A stretch of 37,006 nt of DNA from Alphaproteobacteria bacterium. GTDB lineage: Bacteria; Pseudomonadota; Alphaproteobacteria; UBA8366; GCA-2717185. Positions 8,130-16,197 of the stretch are shown in pieces. The notes beneath the pieces were generated by a model that saw nothing but the letters and a program-made list of their open reading frames with translations, was not told the DNA's origin and did no database searches. Every line of letters starts with the position of its first letter. The stretch's first letter is position 1. The stretch lies in assembly GCA_021774435.1 (NCBI GenBank), contig JAJFJB010000317.1, forward strand, positions 1 to 37,006, written 5' to 3'. Made by a program: the position numbers and the translations under genes.

Positions 8130-8837
8130 ATGACCAAGCTTGACGCGAGAATTTCTTTTCCCGCTGCGATGCTGGCAGATCAGACACGTGAAACCATAGT
8201 GATGTCGCTCATGGACGGGTGCGCTTACACGTCAAAAGAGCTGGCCTTTCGCGCCCGGGTCACGCCGCAAACGGCGAGCTTTCATCTCAAGAAGATGGTC
8301 GATGCGCAATTGCTGCTATGCCACTGTCAGGGCCGCCACGCCTATTACCGGATCAATGGACCCGACGTTGCGGCGGCGATAGAAGCTTTGGTTCGTATCG
8401 CGCCAACACCCGGCATGCCCCCTCATTTGAAACGAGCGCAAGAGCCATTCCTTTTTGCACGGCGGTGCTACGACCATCTGGCTGGCCGTCTCGGTGTTGC
8501 CGTTGCAGCGCGCGTCGAGGCGCTCGAGTTGATCACCTCGTCCGGAATTGAGTGCACTCTGACGGATAAGGGAGCGGCTTTCTTTGATCGGATGGGTTTG
8601 GACGTCGCGGCATTGCGCAAGCGCCGGCGTTCCTTTCTCCGGCCTTGTATCGACTGCACGGAACGAAAACCGCATCTTGCTGGTGTTCTTGCAGCGGCGA
8701 TGCTGGATCACTTCAACGATGACGGCTGGGTCGTCTCTGCGGAAATGCCGCGTGTTTTGCTTGTGACCGAGCGCGGACGCAGGATGTTTGCGCGGTCGTT
8801 TGGTGTCGCGCCGGCACAGCTCCGGCCCGCCGCATAA
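8130..8837 (+). CDS. ArsR-type winged-helix transcriptional regulator
   Basis: A 235-aa regulator. Residues about 10-90 form an ArsR-like winged helix (DQTRETIVMSLMDG, then the recognition helix with VTPQTASFHLKKMVDAQLL and the wing GRHAYYRI). A C-terminal extension (about 105-225) has the RRCYDHLAGRLGV segment and CIDCTERKPHLAG. This two-part layout belongs to a known subgroup of ArsR-like proteins. It is cysteine-rich (C31, C64, C66, C113, C142, C173, C176), including a CHC by the wing and a CxxC in the extension, which raises redox or metal sensing as a possibility. ATG at 8130 has GAGG 5 bases upstream. It is divergent from the LysE-type exporter, with a candidate operator between them, so it most likely represses that gene and perhaps itself. 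Confidence 0.85.
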   Translation: MTKLDARISFPAAMLADQTRETIVMSLMDGCAYTSKELAFRARVTPQTASFHLKKMVDAQLLLCHCQGRHAYYRINGPDVAAAIEALVRIAPTPGMPPHLKRAQEPFLFARRCYDHLAGRLGVAVAARVEALELITSSGIECTLTDKGAAFFDRMGLDVAALRKRRRSFLRPCIDCTERKPHLAGVLAAAMLDHFNDDGWVVSAEMPRVLLVTERGRRMFARSFGVAPAQLRPAA

Positions 8838-8847
8838 CGCGGCATCC

Positions 8848-9318
8848 TCAAGCAGGTAAGTGCGGTCCGCCACGGTTCCTGTCATGCACCTGGTTGGCGG
8901 ACTTTTCCAGAATGCGGGCAAGCCGGGTATTGTCGAAGCCGAGTTGCGCCAACGCGATGCCTGTATCGAAATTTTCCGAATAGTCGCGGATTTTGCCATC
9001 TTCCAGTTGGAAGCGCGACATCCCTTCGAAGATAACGCGGCGGCCTTCCGCTTCCGGCATTGTCGATGTGTAGCTGAAGATATATCGGGCATATCCCGAG
9101 TTTCCATCGCATACGGGGTCGAGCATCTGCCAGTGAAAATCTTTGGCATTGCCATGAAAGTGCTGCTCGAGCATTTCCGCGATGGCCACCTGGCCTTCAG
9201 CCGCACCATAGAAGCCGTCATGATAGACGCCATCGTCGCAGAAGAGCGCCGCGAGCTTCCGTCCATCGCCACTTTCAACTGCGGCAGTGAATTTTGCTAG
9301 CAGGGTATCAAAACCCAT
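8848..9318 (-). CDS. SnoaL/NTF2-like fold protein
   Basis: A 156-aa soluble protein with the NTF2/SnoaL pattern: an N-terminal helix (LLAKFTAAVESGDGRKLAALFCDDGVYHDGFYG), a helix with AIAEMLEQHF, then beta strands ending in FEGMSRFQLEDGKIRDYSENFD, with the typical aromatic and acidic cone residues. The fold serves isomerases, cyclases, hydrolases and ligand-binding proteins, so the reaction is open. Start 9318 is supported by GGGAGA. It is encoded tail to tail with the ArsR-type gene (10 bases between stops) and head to head with the polyphosphate kinase gene (90 bases). No operon partner is visible. Family confidence is good; no function is assigned. Confidence 0.8.
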   Translation of the reverse strand: MGFDTLLAKFTAAVESGDGRKLAALFCDDGVYHDGFYGAAEGQVAIAEMLEQHFHGNAKDFHWQMLDPVCDGNSGYARYIFSYTSTMPEAEGRRVIFEGMSRFQLEDGKIRDYSENFDTGIALAQLGFDNTRLARILEKSANQVHDRNRGGPHLPA

Positions 9319-9408
9319 CCTGATCTCCCTTTACCGTACCCAATCGCATTGCCACTGGAGACAATTCCAACAAACAACTAACCTGTTTGACGACACCACA
9401 ACAATAAC

Positions 9409-10230
9409 ATGTGCGATCGCATGAGCGGGAAAAGCAAAAAATCTGCAAAGAAGAGTGCATTGAACGCGCTCAATATGGATCAGCAGCTCGAGCAGAAACC
9501 GTACGATAAACAGCTCGCTGCGCTACACGAAAAATTGCGGCTGATACAACAAGCCTACATGTACTCCGGCGATTCAGCGGTGATCCTTTTCGAGGGGTGG
9601 GATACGGCGGGAAAAGGTGGAACGATTCGGCGAATTACGTCGGCGCTCGATCCGCGTAGTGTGAAAGTGTGGACCGTATCGGCGCCACGTAATTATTACC
9701 TTGAACGTCATTATCTCGCGCGATTTTGGGAAAGGTTGCCTCCATCAGGGGCTATATCGATATTCGACCGTTCCTGGTATGGCCGTGTTCTCGTCGAGCG
9801 CGTGGAGGAATTTGCAACGCCGGCCCAATGGCGCAGGGCCTATCGCGAGATTAATGATTTCGAAAAATCATTAAGTGATAACGGCACGCGGATCGTTAAA
9901 TTTTTTCTCCACATCACACCCGAAGAACAACTGCGCCGTTTCGAAAAACGCCTTCGTGATCCTATGAAGCGATGGAAGTTGCAGTATGAGGATTTCCGCA
10001 ACCGAAAGCGCTGGGGTGATTACGAAGTCGCGATAGAGGAAATGCTTGCGAAAACCTCGACACGCCACGCCCCCTGGCACGTAATTCCAGCTAACGACAA
10101 GAAATTTGCGCGCATCACCATTATAAAACAGATCTGTAAATGTTTGTCTGCCGGGGTGGACTTGGAGCCGAGGCCTCTTGATGAGCGTACATTGTCGGAA
10201 GCGAGAGAGCTGTTTAATCTAGAGCCTTAG
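9409..10230 (+). CDS. ppk2: Polyphosphate kinase 2 family protein
   Basis: A 273-aa PPK2 enzyme, which moves phosphate between inorganic polyphosphate and nucleotides (making or consuming GTP/ATP, depending on class). The P-loop is GWDTAGKGG (residues 63-71, K69). The Walker B/lid region is FDRSWYGRVLVERVE (119-133). The family motifs RNYYLERHYLARFW and FFLHITPEEQLRRFEKR are present. Length fits a one-domain PPK2. The N-terminus is lysine-rich. Two in-frame ATGs (9409 and 9421) are possible; neither has a clear Shine-Dalgarno site, so the first four residues are uncertain. It converges on the acyl-CoA ligase with 4 bases between stops. Direction of catalysis and class cannot be fixed by eye. 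Confidence 0.92.
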   Translation: MCDRMSGKSKKSAKKSALNALNMDQQLEQKPYDKQLAALHEKLRLIQQAYMYSGDSAVILFEGWDTAGKGGTIRRITSALDPRSVKVWTVSAPRNYYLERHYLARFWERLPPSGAISIFDRSWYGRVLVERVEEFATPAQWRRAYREINDFEKSLSDNGTRIVKFFLHITPEEQLRRFEKRLRDPMKRWKLQYEDFRNRKRWGDYEVAIEEMLAKTSTRHAPWHVIPANDKKFARITIIKQICKCLSAGVDLEPRPLDERTLSEARELFNLEP

Positions 10231-10234
10231 GCGA

Positions 10235-11764
10235 TTAGATTTTTCGACCGGCTTTGGCCCAATAAGGCTCACGGAGTTTGCGTTTGAAGATTTTCCCTGT
10301 GTCTTCGCGAGGCAGGTTGCGGCGGAATTCGATCAGGCGTGGCACTTTGTATTTTGCAAGATGTTTACCCAGATGCGCGCGTAAATCGGTCTCGCCAATT
10401 GAGCGGCCCGCTTGGGGTTCGATGAGGGCGGCGACCGCTTCGCCAAATTCATCGTCTGGGATGCCGAATACCGCACAGTCGCGCACGCCAGGGAAGTCGA
10501 GAATAGCCGCTTCGATTTCGGCGGGGTAGATATTGACGCCGCCGGAGATCACCATGTCCCGCACGCGGTCGCAAATGTAGAGAAATCCTTCCTCGTCAAA
10601 GTAACCCACATCACCATTGGTGATAAGCCCGTCGCGGTCGATCGAACGCCGTTTTTCCGGGTCATTGTGATAGGTGAAATCCGGGTTGTCCGACGATTGC
10701 ATGAACACCTCGCCGGGTTCGTTGACTGCGGCTTCGGTGCCGTCTTCCCGATAGATACGAACGGTTGCTGATTCAACCGGCTTGCCCGCCGTGCCTGGAT
10801 GGCCGAGCGCCTGCGCGCTGTCGCAGTGGGTGATGAGGCCGCTTTCGGTGCTGCCGTAAAACTCGTGTATGATCGGTCCCCACCATTCGATCATATCTCG
10901 CTTCACGTTTGGCGGACACGTCGCGCCGGCGATGATGATGTGTTGCAGGCTCGATAGATCGTATCGTTGCCGCGTCTCGTCCGGCAGGCGCAGTAGGCGC
11001 ACGAACATGATCGGTGCCATGAACATGCCCGTAATCTTGTGCTGTTCGATGAGTGCCAGAAATTCCTCCGCATTGAAGCGAGGCTGCAAAACGATCGTTG
11101 CACCAAAGGCAACAGCCAGATTGGCATAGCTGTTCGGCGCCGCGTGATAGGCGGGCCCGCAGACGATTGTGCGCATGCCGGGGTGATGGCCCATGACGGT
11201 GCGGGCGCGAGCTTGTACGCGCTTGGTTTGTTCTTCCGTCGGTGGCTCGCGCTTGACGCCCTTCGGGCGACCCGTGGTGCCGGATGTGTAGAGCATTCTG
11301 GTGGGCGCGCGCGGCGCCGGTTCCCGGCGTGGTTCATATTGTTCCAGCCAGTGGGACCAGATGTGGGCGCCCGCAGGCGCCTTGCAAAGCTCCGTGTCCA
11401 GATTGTACGCCGTTGCAATTGGTTTCGGTGTTGGCACGACGAGGACAAGCAGATCAGAGGAAAGTTCCGCAGTTACTTTTGCCAATAGGTCGGCATGAAC
11501 GATGAGGGCCTTGGCGCCGCTGTCTTGGATGACATAGGCGACTTCCTCGGCTGAAAAATGCCAATTGACGGGCACGACGGATGCGCCCAGCAACTGAATG
11601 GCAGCAGTTGCTTCGAATATCGGAATGTCATTGCGCAGCAGCCATGCAACCGTATCGCCAGGGCCGACGCCGGCTTCATGCAGACCAGCAGCGGCCTGGG
11701 CGGCACGCGTTTGCAGTGTATCGCTGGAAACTGCCCGGTCTCCAAGAATAAAGGTCGATGTCAC
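10235..11764 (-). CDS. AMP-forming acyl-CoA synthetase (ANL superfamily)
   Basis: A 509-aa adenylating enzyme that activates a carboxylic acid to its CoA thioester through an acyl-AMP. Motifs in order: the P-loop-like YTSGTTGRPKGV (159-170), HEFYGSTESG, the hinge DRVRDMVISGGVNIYPAEIE, and the C-terminal catalytic lysine in DTGKIFKRKL (K491). The start is GTG at 11764, with AGGG about 9 bases upstream, 24 bases after the SDR stop. It is the last gene of the dehydrogenase-hydratase-SDR-ligase operon. In that setting it most likely makes the CoA ester on which the other three enzymes act. Chain length or ring type of the substrate cannot be read. A second, unrelated CoA ligase (NDP-forming) is encoded in the facing operon. 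Confidence 0.93.
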   Translation of the reverse strand: MTSTFILGDRAVSSDTLQTRAAQAAAGLHEAGVGPGDTVAWLLRNDIPIFEATAAIQLLGASVVPVNWHFSAEEVAYVIQDSGAKALIVHADLLAKVTAELSSDLLVLVVPTPKPIATAYNLDTELCKAPAGAHIWSHWLEQYEPRREPAPRAPTRMLYTSGTTGRPKGVKREPPTEEQTKRVQARARTVMGHHPGMRTIVCGPAYHAAPNSYANLAVAFGATIVLQPRFNAEEFLALIEQHKITGMFMAPIMFVRLLRLPDETRQRYDLSSLQHIIIAGATCPPNVKRDMIEWWGPIIHEFYGSTESGLITHCDSAQALGHPGTAGKPVESATVRIYREDGTEAAVNEPGEVFMQSSDNPDFTYHNDPEKRRSIDRDGLITNGDVGYFDEEGFLYICDRVRDMVISGGVNIYPAEIEAAILDFPGVRDCAVFGIPDDEFGEAVAALIEPQAGRSIGETDLRAHLGKHLAKYKVPRLIEFRRNLPREDTGKIFKRKLREPYWAKAGRKI

Positions 11765-11788
11765 TAAGTTGCGCCCTGGATTGGTGGG

Positions 11789-12610
11789 TTAGCGTCCACC
11801 ATCGCACATCAGCAGTTGGCCTGTGATGTAATTCGATTCCGGCGTGCAGAGTAGATAGATTGCGCCGGCGGCTTCCTCTGGGTAGCCGCCACGGCCGAGC
11901 GACATGTTCGTGCCGGCGGCTTCCAGCCGGGCGCGTTGGATGCCAACGGCGATGTTGCGTCCTTCGATATCGATACTGGCGCCTTCGCCGTCGAGCGCCT
12001 GTGTGAGACGCGTATGAACGAGCCCGAAACCAACGGCGTTTACATTGACTTTATAGCGGCCCCATTCGCGTGACAGGGCTTTGGTCATGCCAACGATTCC
12101 CGCCTTGGCTGCTGAATAGTTCGCTTGACCGGCATTGCCGAAATAGCCCGACGTCGAGGAAATATTGACCACTTTGCGAAAGACTTCGCGGCCTTCCTTG
12201 GCTTCCTTCTTGGCCGCGATACGGATCGGCTCCGATGCCGCACGCAGGATGCGGAAGGGGGCGGTCACGTGAACATCCATGATGGCTTGGAATTGCTCGT
12301 CGGTCATTTTCTGGATGACGCTGTCCCAGGTATAGCCGGCATTGTTGACGATAATGTCCGGCGTGCCCCAATTGTCCAATGCCGTGTTAACGAACCGCTC
12401 GGCGAAACCGGGTTCGACAACGCTGCCGACACAGGCGATGGCTTCCGCACCGCTGGCTTTCAGCGCTTCGACTGTTTCCATGGCGGGGGCTTCGTCCAGA
12501 TCGTTGACAACGATTTTGGCACCCTCGCTGGCGAATTTTTCGGCAACGCAGCGACCGATTCCACGGCCTGATCCTGACACGAGGGCGATTTTCCCTTCGA
12601 GCTTGCTCAT
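11789..12610 (-). CDS. SDR-family 3-hydroxyacyl-CoA-type dehydrogenase
   Basis: A 273-aa short-chain dehydrogenase/reductase. The Rossmann glycine motif GSGRGIG is at 13-19, D37 follows the second strand, NNAG is at 89-92, and the catalytic S152, Y165 and K169 (NYSAAKAG) are all present. Start 12610 is chosen for GGGAGA just upstream and for the family's usual N-terminus (MSKLEGKIALVSG); the frame runs 19 codons further without a ribosome site. The operon places it after a MaoC hydratase and before a CoA ligase. This suggests oxidation of a 3-hydroxyacyl-CoA to the 3-oxo compound with NAD(P)+, as in multifunctional-enzyme-like beta-oxidation. That specificity is inference from neighbours; the SDR family itself is certain. 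Confidence 0.9.
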   Translation of the reverse strand: MSKLEGKIALVSGSGRGIGRCVAEKFASEGAKIVVNDLDEAPAMETVEALKASGAEAIACVGSVVEPGFAERFVNTALDNWGTPDIIVNNAGYTWDSVIQKMTDEQFQAIMDVHVTAPFRILRAASEPIRIAAKKEAKEGREVFRKVVNISSTSGYFGNAGQANYSAAKAGIVGMTKALSREWGRYKVNVNAVGFGLVHTRLTQALDGEGASIDIEGRNIAVGIQRARLEAAGTNMSLGRGGYPEEAAGAIYLLCTPESNYITGQLLMCDGGR

Positions 12611-12641
12611 CTTTGTCTCCCTGAATTGACAGCCGTTTTTT

Positions 12642-13496
12642 TCAGCTTGCCAGTGTGCACTTTCCATTGCGGATCACGGTGACGTCCCGTTCCGCCAAGC
12701 GGCATTGAAACGAAACGATGTTTCCATCACGCCACATGTCGGTAATGATCGTTTCGCCCGGATAGACCGGTGCGGAAAAGCGAGCATTAAGGCCCATGAT
12801 CATGGTGTGATCGTAATCGCAAATTGTCTTTAGAATTGCCAGGCCGGCGGTCCCATAGGTGCATAGTCCGTGCAGAATAGGGACAGGAAAGCCGACGCTC
12901 TTGGCCAGTGCCGGGTCGGCATGCAGCGGATTTCTGTCGCCATTCAACCGGTACAGCAAAGCTTGGTCCGGCCGCGTTTGCAACGCGCACGACATATCGG
13001 GCTCGCGGTCGGGTGTGGCATGGGGGGCGGGGCTTGGCCCTGTCGCGCCGCCAAATCCACCGTCGCCGCGCGCAAATGTAGCGCTCGTCGCGGTGAACAT
13101 CGGCGTGCCATCAACCTTTGAACGTGCGACGGTCTCGCTGTAGATCAACGCGCCTTTGTTCGCACCCTTGTCGTAGGCTTCGACAACCCGTGCATCCGCA
13201 ATCAATTCACCTTCGGGCGGTAAGGGCTGGTGCAAGGTCAGCTGCATCTCGCCGTGTAGCACCTTCGTGTAATCGTAACCGCAATCCTTGAGCAGTGGCA
13301 TGCGGGTCAGTACCGCGGCCATGGTTGGGACGGTTTTAAGCGTGTCGCCTTCGAAAACATAATCGAGTTCTGTTTCGTTCAGCGGGTCGCGGCCCATGCC
13401 GACGCCCAGCGCATACAGCATGGTTTCACGGTCGCCATACTGGAACTCCTGGCCCTCCAATTTCAGCGACATTATGTGATCGTAGTCGATCGCCAT
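12642..13496 (-). CDS. MaoC-like enoyl-CoA hydratase 2
   Basis: A 284-aa double hot-dog protein. The C-terminal half carries the hydratase 2 motif YRLNGDRNPLHADP (182-195; D187 and H192 match the catalytic Asp and His) followed by GFPVPILHGLCTYG. The N-terminal half is a degenerate hot-dog that binds the acyl chain. These enzymes add water to trans-2-enoyl-CoA to give the (R)-3-hydroxyacyl-CoA. Start 13496 has GGGAGA 9 bases upstream. Second gene of the operon, 42 bases after the acyl-CoA dehydrogenase and 31 bases before the SDR, which gives a dehydrogenation-hydration-oxidation order. Whether the natural substrate is a straight chain, a branched chain or a ring-derived side chain is not visible. 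Confidence 0.92.
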   Translation of the reverse strand: MAIDYDHIMSLKLEGQEFQYGDRETMLYALGVGMGRDPLNETELDYVFEGDTLKTVPTMAAVLTRMPLLKDCGYDYTKVLHGEMQLTLHQPLPPEGELIADARVVEAYDKGANKGALIYSETVARSKVDGTPMFTATSATFARGDGGFGGATGPSPAPHATPDREPDMSCALQTRPDQALLYRLNGDRNPLHADPALAKSVGFPVPILHGLCTYGTAGLAILKTICDYDHTMIMGLNARFSAPVYPGETIITDMWRDGNIVSFQCRLAERDVTVIRNGKCTLAS

Positions 13497-13538
13497 TCCG
13501 AAAATTCTCCCCGTCTATTGGTGCATAGCTGTATTGGT

Positions 13539-14768
13539 TTAGTTTCCGCCTTGTGGGAGGTCGTTGAATGCGACCTCCTTATCGACGCGAATATCGGGCG
13601 GCAGCCCGAGTACCCTTTCGGCGATGATGTTGCGCAAGATTTCGTCGGTACCGCCGGCGATACGGCCGCTGGGCGACGAGAGCAAGGCTTCCTGAAACAG
13701 GGCCCGCATCGGCATCGTTTCATCGTCGAGAATGACGCCGGCCATATCCATCAATTCCATGCCGAAATTTGCGATTTCCTGGTGTTTCCTGCCGGCAACG
13801 ACTTTGGTAATGGAGGCTTCAGGGCCGGGTTCGGCACCACGCGATAATGCGGTGACCGTACGCAAGCGGGTCAACTTGAGGCCCTGCATTTCGACATACC
13901 ATTTCGCGAGTTTTTCGCGCACCGCCGTATTGGCGATTGCGGGGCCGTCTTCGAGGTCTAGGTTCCGCGCTATTGAGAAGGCTTCATCAAAATCCGGGGC
14001 AGGCCGTTCCCCAACCGCCAGCCGCTCGTTCATGAGTGTTGTGATCGAGACGCGCCACCCGTTTCCGACGTCGCCAAGGCGTTGCAAATCGGGAATACGG
14101 ACGTCCGTAAAAAAGACTTCGTTGAAGTTCGAGACACCGGAGACTTGCTTGATCCGGCGGACTTCGATGCCCGGTGACTTCATGTCGAGGAAGAAGTAGG
14201 TCAGGCCTTTGTGCTTCGGCGCATTCGGGTCGCTGCGGACCACGATAACGCCATAGTCGGAAAAGTGCGCGCCGGACGTCCAAATTTTCTGCCCGTTGAT
14301 GACCCAGTCATCCCCATCTCGCACGCATCGGGTACGCAGACCGGCGAGATCCGATCCGGCGGAAGGTTCGGAGAACAGCTGGCACCAGATTTCCTTGCCC
14401 TCGAGCGCTGGCACCGCATATCGGGTTTTCTGTTCTTCCGTCGCGTAAGTCAGCATGGTTGGAATGCACATGCCGAGGCCAATTTCGTAGACACCGCGCG
14501 GCGCGACGAAATTGCTTTCTTCCTGGTTGTAGATGATCTGCTGCAGCTGACTTCCGCCTTGACCGCCAAATTCGCGGGGCAAGGTAATACCAGCGTACCC
14601 GGCCGCGTATTTCTTTGCCTGCCAATCTTTCGCCAGTGGCACTAAATCGTCCGAACCCTGCCTTGCCCTGAAGGTTTTTCCCGGCTGTTTGGGTTCCGCG
14701 TTGTCGCTTAACCAGGCGCGAACCCCGGCACGATATTCGGCTTCCTCGGGTGTGTCGGAAAAGTCCAT
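13539..14768 (-). CDS. Acyl-CoA dehydrogenase, full-length, catalytic Glu present
   Basis: A 409-aa FAD-dependent acyl-CoA dehydrogenase. The N-terminal helical domain leads to LFSEPSAGSDLAGL (131-144, flavin and substrate contact) and VINGQKIWTSGAHFSDYG (156-173). The C-terminal helical domain starts near 230, with LMNERLAVG carrying the likely base E248, and ends with IAGGTDEILRNIIAERVLGLP, the usual FAD-binding tail. Start 14768 has GAGG 7 bases upstream. First gene of a four-gene operon with MaoC hydratase, SDR and CoA ligase. It introduces the 2,3-double bond and passes electrons to electron-transfer flavoprotein, whose genes are not in this window. A candidate regulator motif lies 53 bases upstream (14821-14834). 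Confidence 0.93.
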   Translation of the reverse strand: MDFSDTPEEAEYRAGVRAWLSDNAEPKQPGKTFRARQGSDDLVPLAKDWQAKKYAAGYAGITLPREFGGQGGSQLQQIIYNQEESNFVAPRGVYEIGLGMCIPTMLTYATEEQKTRYAVPALEGKEIWCQLFSEPSAGSDLAGLRTRCVRDGDDWVINGQKIWTSGAHFSDYGVIVVRSDPNAPKHKGLTYFFLDMKSPGIEVRRIKQVSGVSNFNEVFFTDVRIPDLQRLGDVGNGWRVSITTLMNERLAVGERPAPDFDEAFSIARNLDLEDGPAIANTAVREKLAKWYVEMQGLKLTRLRTVTALSRGAEPGPEASITKVVAGRKHQEIANFGMELMDMAGVILDDETMPMRALFQEALLSSPSGRIAGGTDEILRNIIAERVLGLPPDIRVDKEVAFNDLPQGGN

Positions 14769-14820
14769 GATCTAACCTCGTTTCGCGGTGCAGGCATAGC
14801 GTATGCCCTCATGCGGGAAG

Positions 14821-14834
14821 ATTGAAATCGAAAT
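14821..14834. promoter_or_regulatory. Candidate LysR-linked motif, copy 1
   Basis: The 14-mer ATTGAAATCGAAAT stands just upstream of the acyl-CoA dehydrogenase operon. It recurs with one change (C to T) at 16002-16015 beside the LysR gene. I see nothing else in the 222 bases between the LysR stop and the dehydrogenase start. Role as a regulator site is inference. Confidence 0.4.
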
Positions 14835-14990
14835 TCAACACGTGTCTAGCATTTGTACAACGATGGAAAAATCAAATCCCTCTTGAAGATTCATCAACAC
14901 CTAGCGGGAGTTCTACTCAAGCCCGGTTGAAAACTAAGTTTGGCACGATGTTCGATAATGATAGCAGTCGACGGCATGGAGGCGTTTCGA

Positions 14991-15959
14991 TTATCGATTG
15001 GCTGGTTCCGAATTATCCACAACGCCGATAACCTGCATTCCGGCTGGAAGAACGGACTTTGAAAGGGCTTCGGATTCGCCGACCCGGTTCGCAATCCAGT
15101 CTCGAAACGCCTCGATCTTCCAATCCGTACGCCGGGAGTCGAGGCAAACCAGGCAATAGCTTTGTTGGGAAAGGATACTTTGCGGTAGTGGCACAACGAG
15201 GCGTCCCGCGGCGATGTCTTCCGCCACGAATAATCGTTGACCCAGGGCAACGCCCAACCCGTCTCTTGCGGCGCGGTAGGCATTGGACGAATTTTCGAAG
15301 CGCATTTCGCGTGCTATTTCGACGTCGCCGGCGCCGGCGGCATTCAGCCAGTCTGGCCAATTCGGGATCCGGGCGGTTGAATAGAGCAGGGTATGGTGGC
15401 GCAGGTCGCTTGCTTTCCTGAGCGGCGGCCCATTTTCCAATAATGCTGGGCTGCAAACGGGGAAATGATCGGCACTAAAGAGTTCGTCGAAATGAATGCC
15501 AGGCCAGTGTGCCGGCCCGATCCATAAACCGACATCGACTTGCCCGTCATAGAGCCCGATTGGTTCGCTGGATGCCACGAGTTTGACATCGATACCGGGA
15601 TGCAGGTCTCGAAACGATTCCAGCTTGGGCAGCAGCCACTCCATTGCCAGCGTTGTGAAGGAAAAGACGGACAGCCCGGTCGGTTCCGCTCGCCCTTGCA
15701 GATCCTCTGTCGCCGCATCGATTGAATCAAAAGCATCGGTGAGCGCGGCTGCGTAGCCTTGTCCCTTTTCGGTTAGCTCAACACCGCGTGGATTGCGCAG
15801 GAACAGAGTCTGGTCCAAATAGGATTCCAGGCGTGAGATTTGTCTGCTGACGGCACCGGTTGTGACGGACAGCTCAGTCGCGGCGCCGGACAAACTACCG
15901 TGACGGCTTGCCGCTTCAAAGGCACGCAGAGCATTCAGGAGCGGAAATCGCCGACGCAT
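14991..15959 (-). CDS. LysR-family regulator, GcvA-like
   Basis: A 322-aa LysR-type regulator. The start at 15959 (MRRRFPLLNALRAFEAA) is chosen because the GcvA-like subgroup begins this way; a TTG nine codons upstream is the alternative. Residues 1-60 form the winged helix (ELSVTTGAVSRQISRLESYL as recognition helix, then LFLRNPRGVELTEKG). The effector-binding domain follows from about 90, with FSFTTLAMEWLLPKL, YDGQVDVGLWIG and ENSSNAYRAARDGLGVALGQ. It is divergent from the TauD-like gene and upstream of the minus-strand dehydrogenase operon, so it probably controls one or both. A shared 14-bp motif near both minus-strand promoters supports this. The inducer is unknown. Confidence 0.92.
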   Translation of the reverse strand: MRRRFPLLNALRAFEAASRHGSLSGAATELSVTTGAVSRQISRLESYLDQTLFLRNPRGVELTEKGQGYAAALTDAFDSIDAATEDLQGRAEPTGLSVFSFTTLAMEWLLPKLESFRDLHPGIDVKLVASSEPIGLYDGQVDVGLWIGPAHWPGIHFDELFSADHFPVCSPALLENGPPLRKASDLRHHTLLYSTARIPNWPDWLNAAGAGDVEIAREMRFENSSNAYRAARDGLGVALGQRLFVAEDIAAGRLVVPLPQSILSQQSYCLVCLDSRRTDWKIEAFRDWIANRVGESEALSKSVLPAGMQVIGVVDNSEPANR

Positions 15960-16001
15960 CTTTGATCCGATTTGAATTTTCCTCAACTGTAGCTTGATTT
16001 T

Positions 16002-16015
16002 ATTGAAATTGAAAT
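16002..16015. promoter_or_regulatory. Candidate LysR-linked motif, copy 2
   Basis: ATTGAAATTGAAAT lies in the 238-base divergent region between the LysR and TauD-like genes, 43 bases upstream of the LysR start. It differs at one position from the copy at 14821-14834. It contains two tandem ATTGAAAT/TTGAAAT units. Autoregulatory and divergent control would be typical for LysR proteins, but binding is not shown. Confidence 0.4.
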
Positions 16016-16197
16016 GGGATGATCGATTTTGAAAGATGTGGAATGCCGTCGGCAGGGATGTAGGTTTGGCCTATTGAGCGGCAAACGCCGATTTTGAGTT
16101 TTCCTGAAATCGCGCTCCGCGCGAGGGCGAGCTGTCGAAATAAAAGGCGGGCCGAAATCGTTGTGACGGTCCCGAACGGGAATCCGAGAGGAATGGC

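Noticed and set aside
7967-8137. Longer N-terminus for the LysE-type exporter
   Set aside because: The extra 57 residues are not LysE-like, would overlap the divergent regulator start, and a ribosome site supports the start at 7966.
8316-9278. Open frame of 320 codons on the minus strand across the ArsR-type and SnoaL-like genes
   Set aside because: It overlaps two well-supported genes, and its translation is low-complexity, Ser/Arg/Met-rich shadow sequence.
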